Assembly (NCBI RefSeq): GCF_024721265.1
Contig: NZ_JAMXOC010000001.1
Span: forward strand, 1 to 64,000
Length of the DNA: 64,000 nucleotides
Origin: Ohessyouella blattaphilus
Lineage (GTDB): Bacteria > Bacillota > Clostridia > Lachnospirales > Lachnospiraceae
Direction: 5' to 3'
Part shown: positions 63,991 through 64,000 of the stretch, in pieces
Position numbering within the stretch: position 1 is the stretch's first letter
Layout: each line of letters begins with the position of its first letter
Position numbers and translations under genes: made by a program
Notes under the pieces: generated by a model
The model's database searches: none
What the model was told of the DNA's origin: nothing
What the model saw: the letters and a program-made list of their open reading frames with translations, nothing else

Positions 63991-64000
63991 TATGCATTTA

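Overview
The window is a low-to-moderate GC Gram-positive (Firmicutes) chromosome segment. It is most likely from a strictly fermentative member of class Clostridia, and Lachnospiraceae-like by gene order, though genus and species cannot be read from it. The reasons are: a dcw cluster running mraZ-rsmH-ftsL-PBP-mraY-murD-ftsQ-ftsZ without ftsA; SEDS, DivIB and LCP proteins; strong AGGAGG-type ribosome binding sites; SLH-anchored exoproteins; and pyruvate formate-lyase under a ZTP riboswitch. Almost every gene lies on the minus strand. The exceptions are a broken IS66 transposase at the left edge and one SGNH-hydrolase gene near 33-35 kb.

Layout. 1-0.6 kb: the 3' end of an IS66-family transposase, next to the 5' stub of a secreted-protein gene that it appears to have cut. 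0.6-10.1 kb: four secreted proteins that all end in nearly the same triple SLH cassette (two beta-helix-like paralogues, one CAP-domain protein, one subtilisin). Upstream of them is a glycosyltransferase fused to a polysaccharide pyruvyl transferase. 10.1-17.9 kb: housekeeping genes (PrsA-like lipoprotein, mfd, pth, a small acidic protein, a HAD phosphatase, a beta-CASP RNase-like hydrolase). 17.9-26.2 kb: the division/cell-wall cluster from ftsZ back to mraZ, with a four-box MraZ operator at its promoter. 26.3-29.3 kb: a second minus-strand group (lipoprotein, FtsW/SpoVE, DegV, small membrane protein).

29.3-58.1 kb is a large cell-surface polysaccharide region. It holds a polyprenyl glycosylphosphotransferase, a Wzy-like polymerase, several family-2 glycosyltransferases, two LCP ligases, an RgpF-type protein, a TagGH/RgpCD-type ABC exporter, and all four dTDP-L-rhamnose genes, split as rfbA-rfbC and rfbB-rfbD. 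Interspersed are three secreted proteins built from the same tyrosine/tryptophan-rich beta-sandwich repeats: an SGNH hydrolase, a VanW-domain protein, and a bifunctional amidase/glucosaminidase. The likely joint task is to make, export, ligate and remodel a rhamnose-containing wall polymer. The SLH proteins and pyruvyl transferase at the left end suggest a pyruvylated wall polymer used for protein anchoring (inference).

58.1-63.8 kb: pyruvate formate-lyase with its own promoter, ZTP riboswitch and terminator, then a copper operon (copA-csoR-copZ plus a zinc-ribbon membrane protein) driven by a consensus promoter with a CsoR-like operator in its spacer. The last 200 bases are non-coding and consist of a run of strong hairpins. 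No tRNA, rRNA or CRISPR array was seen.
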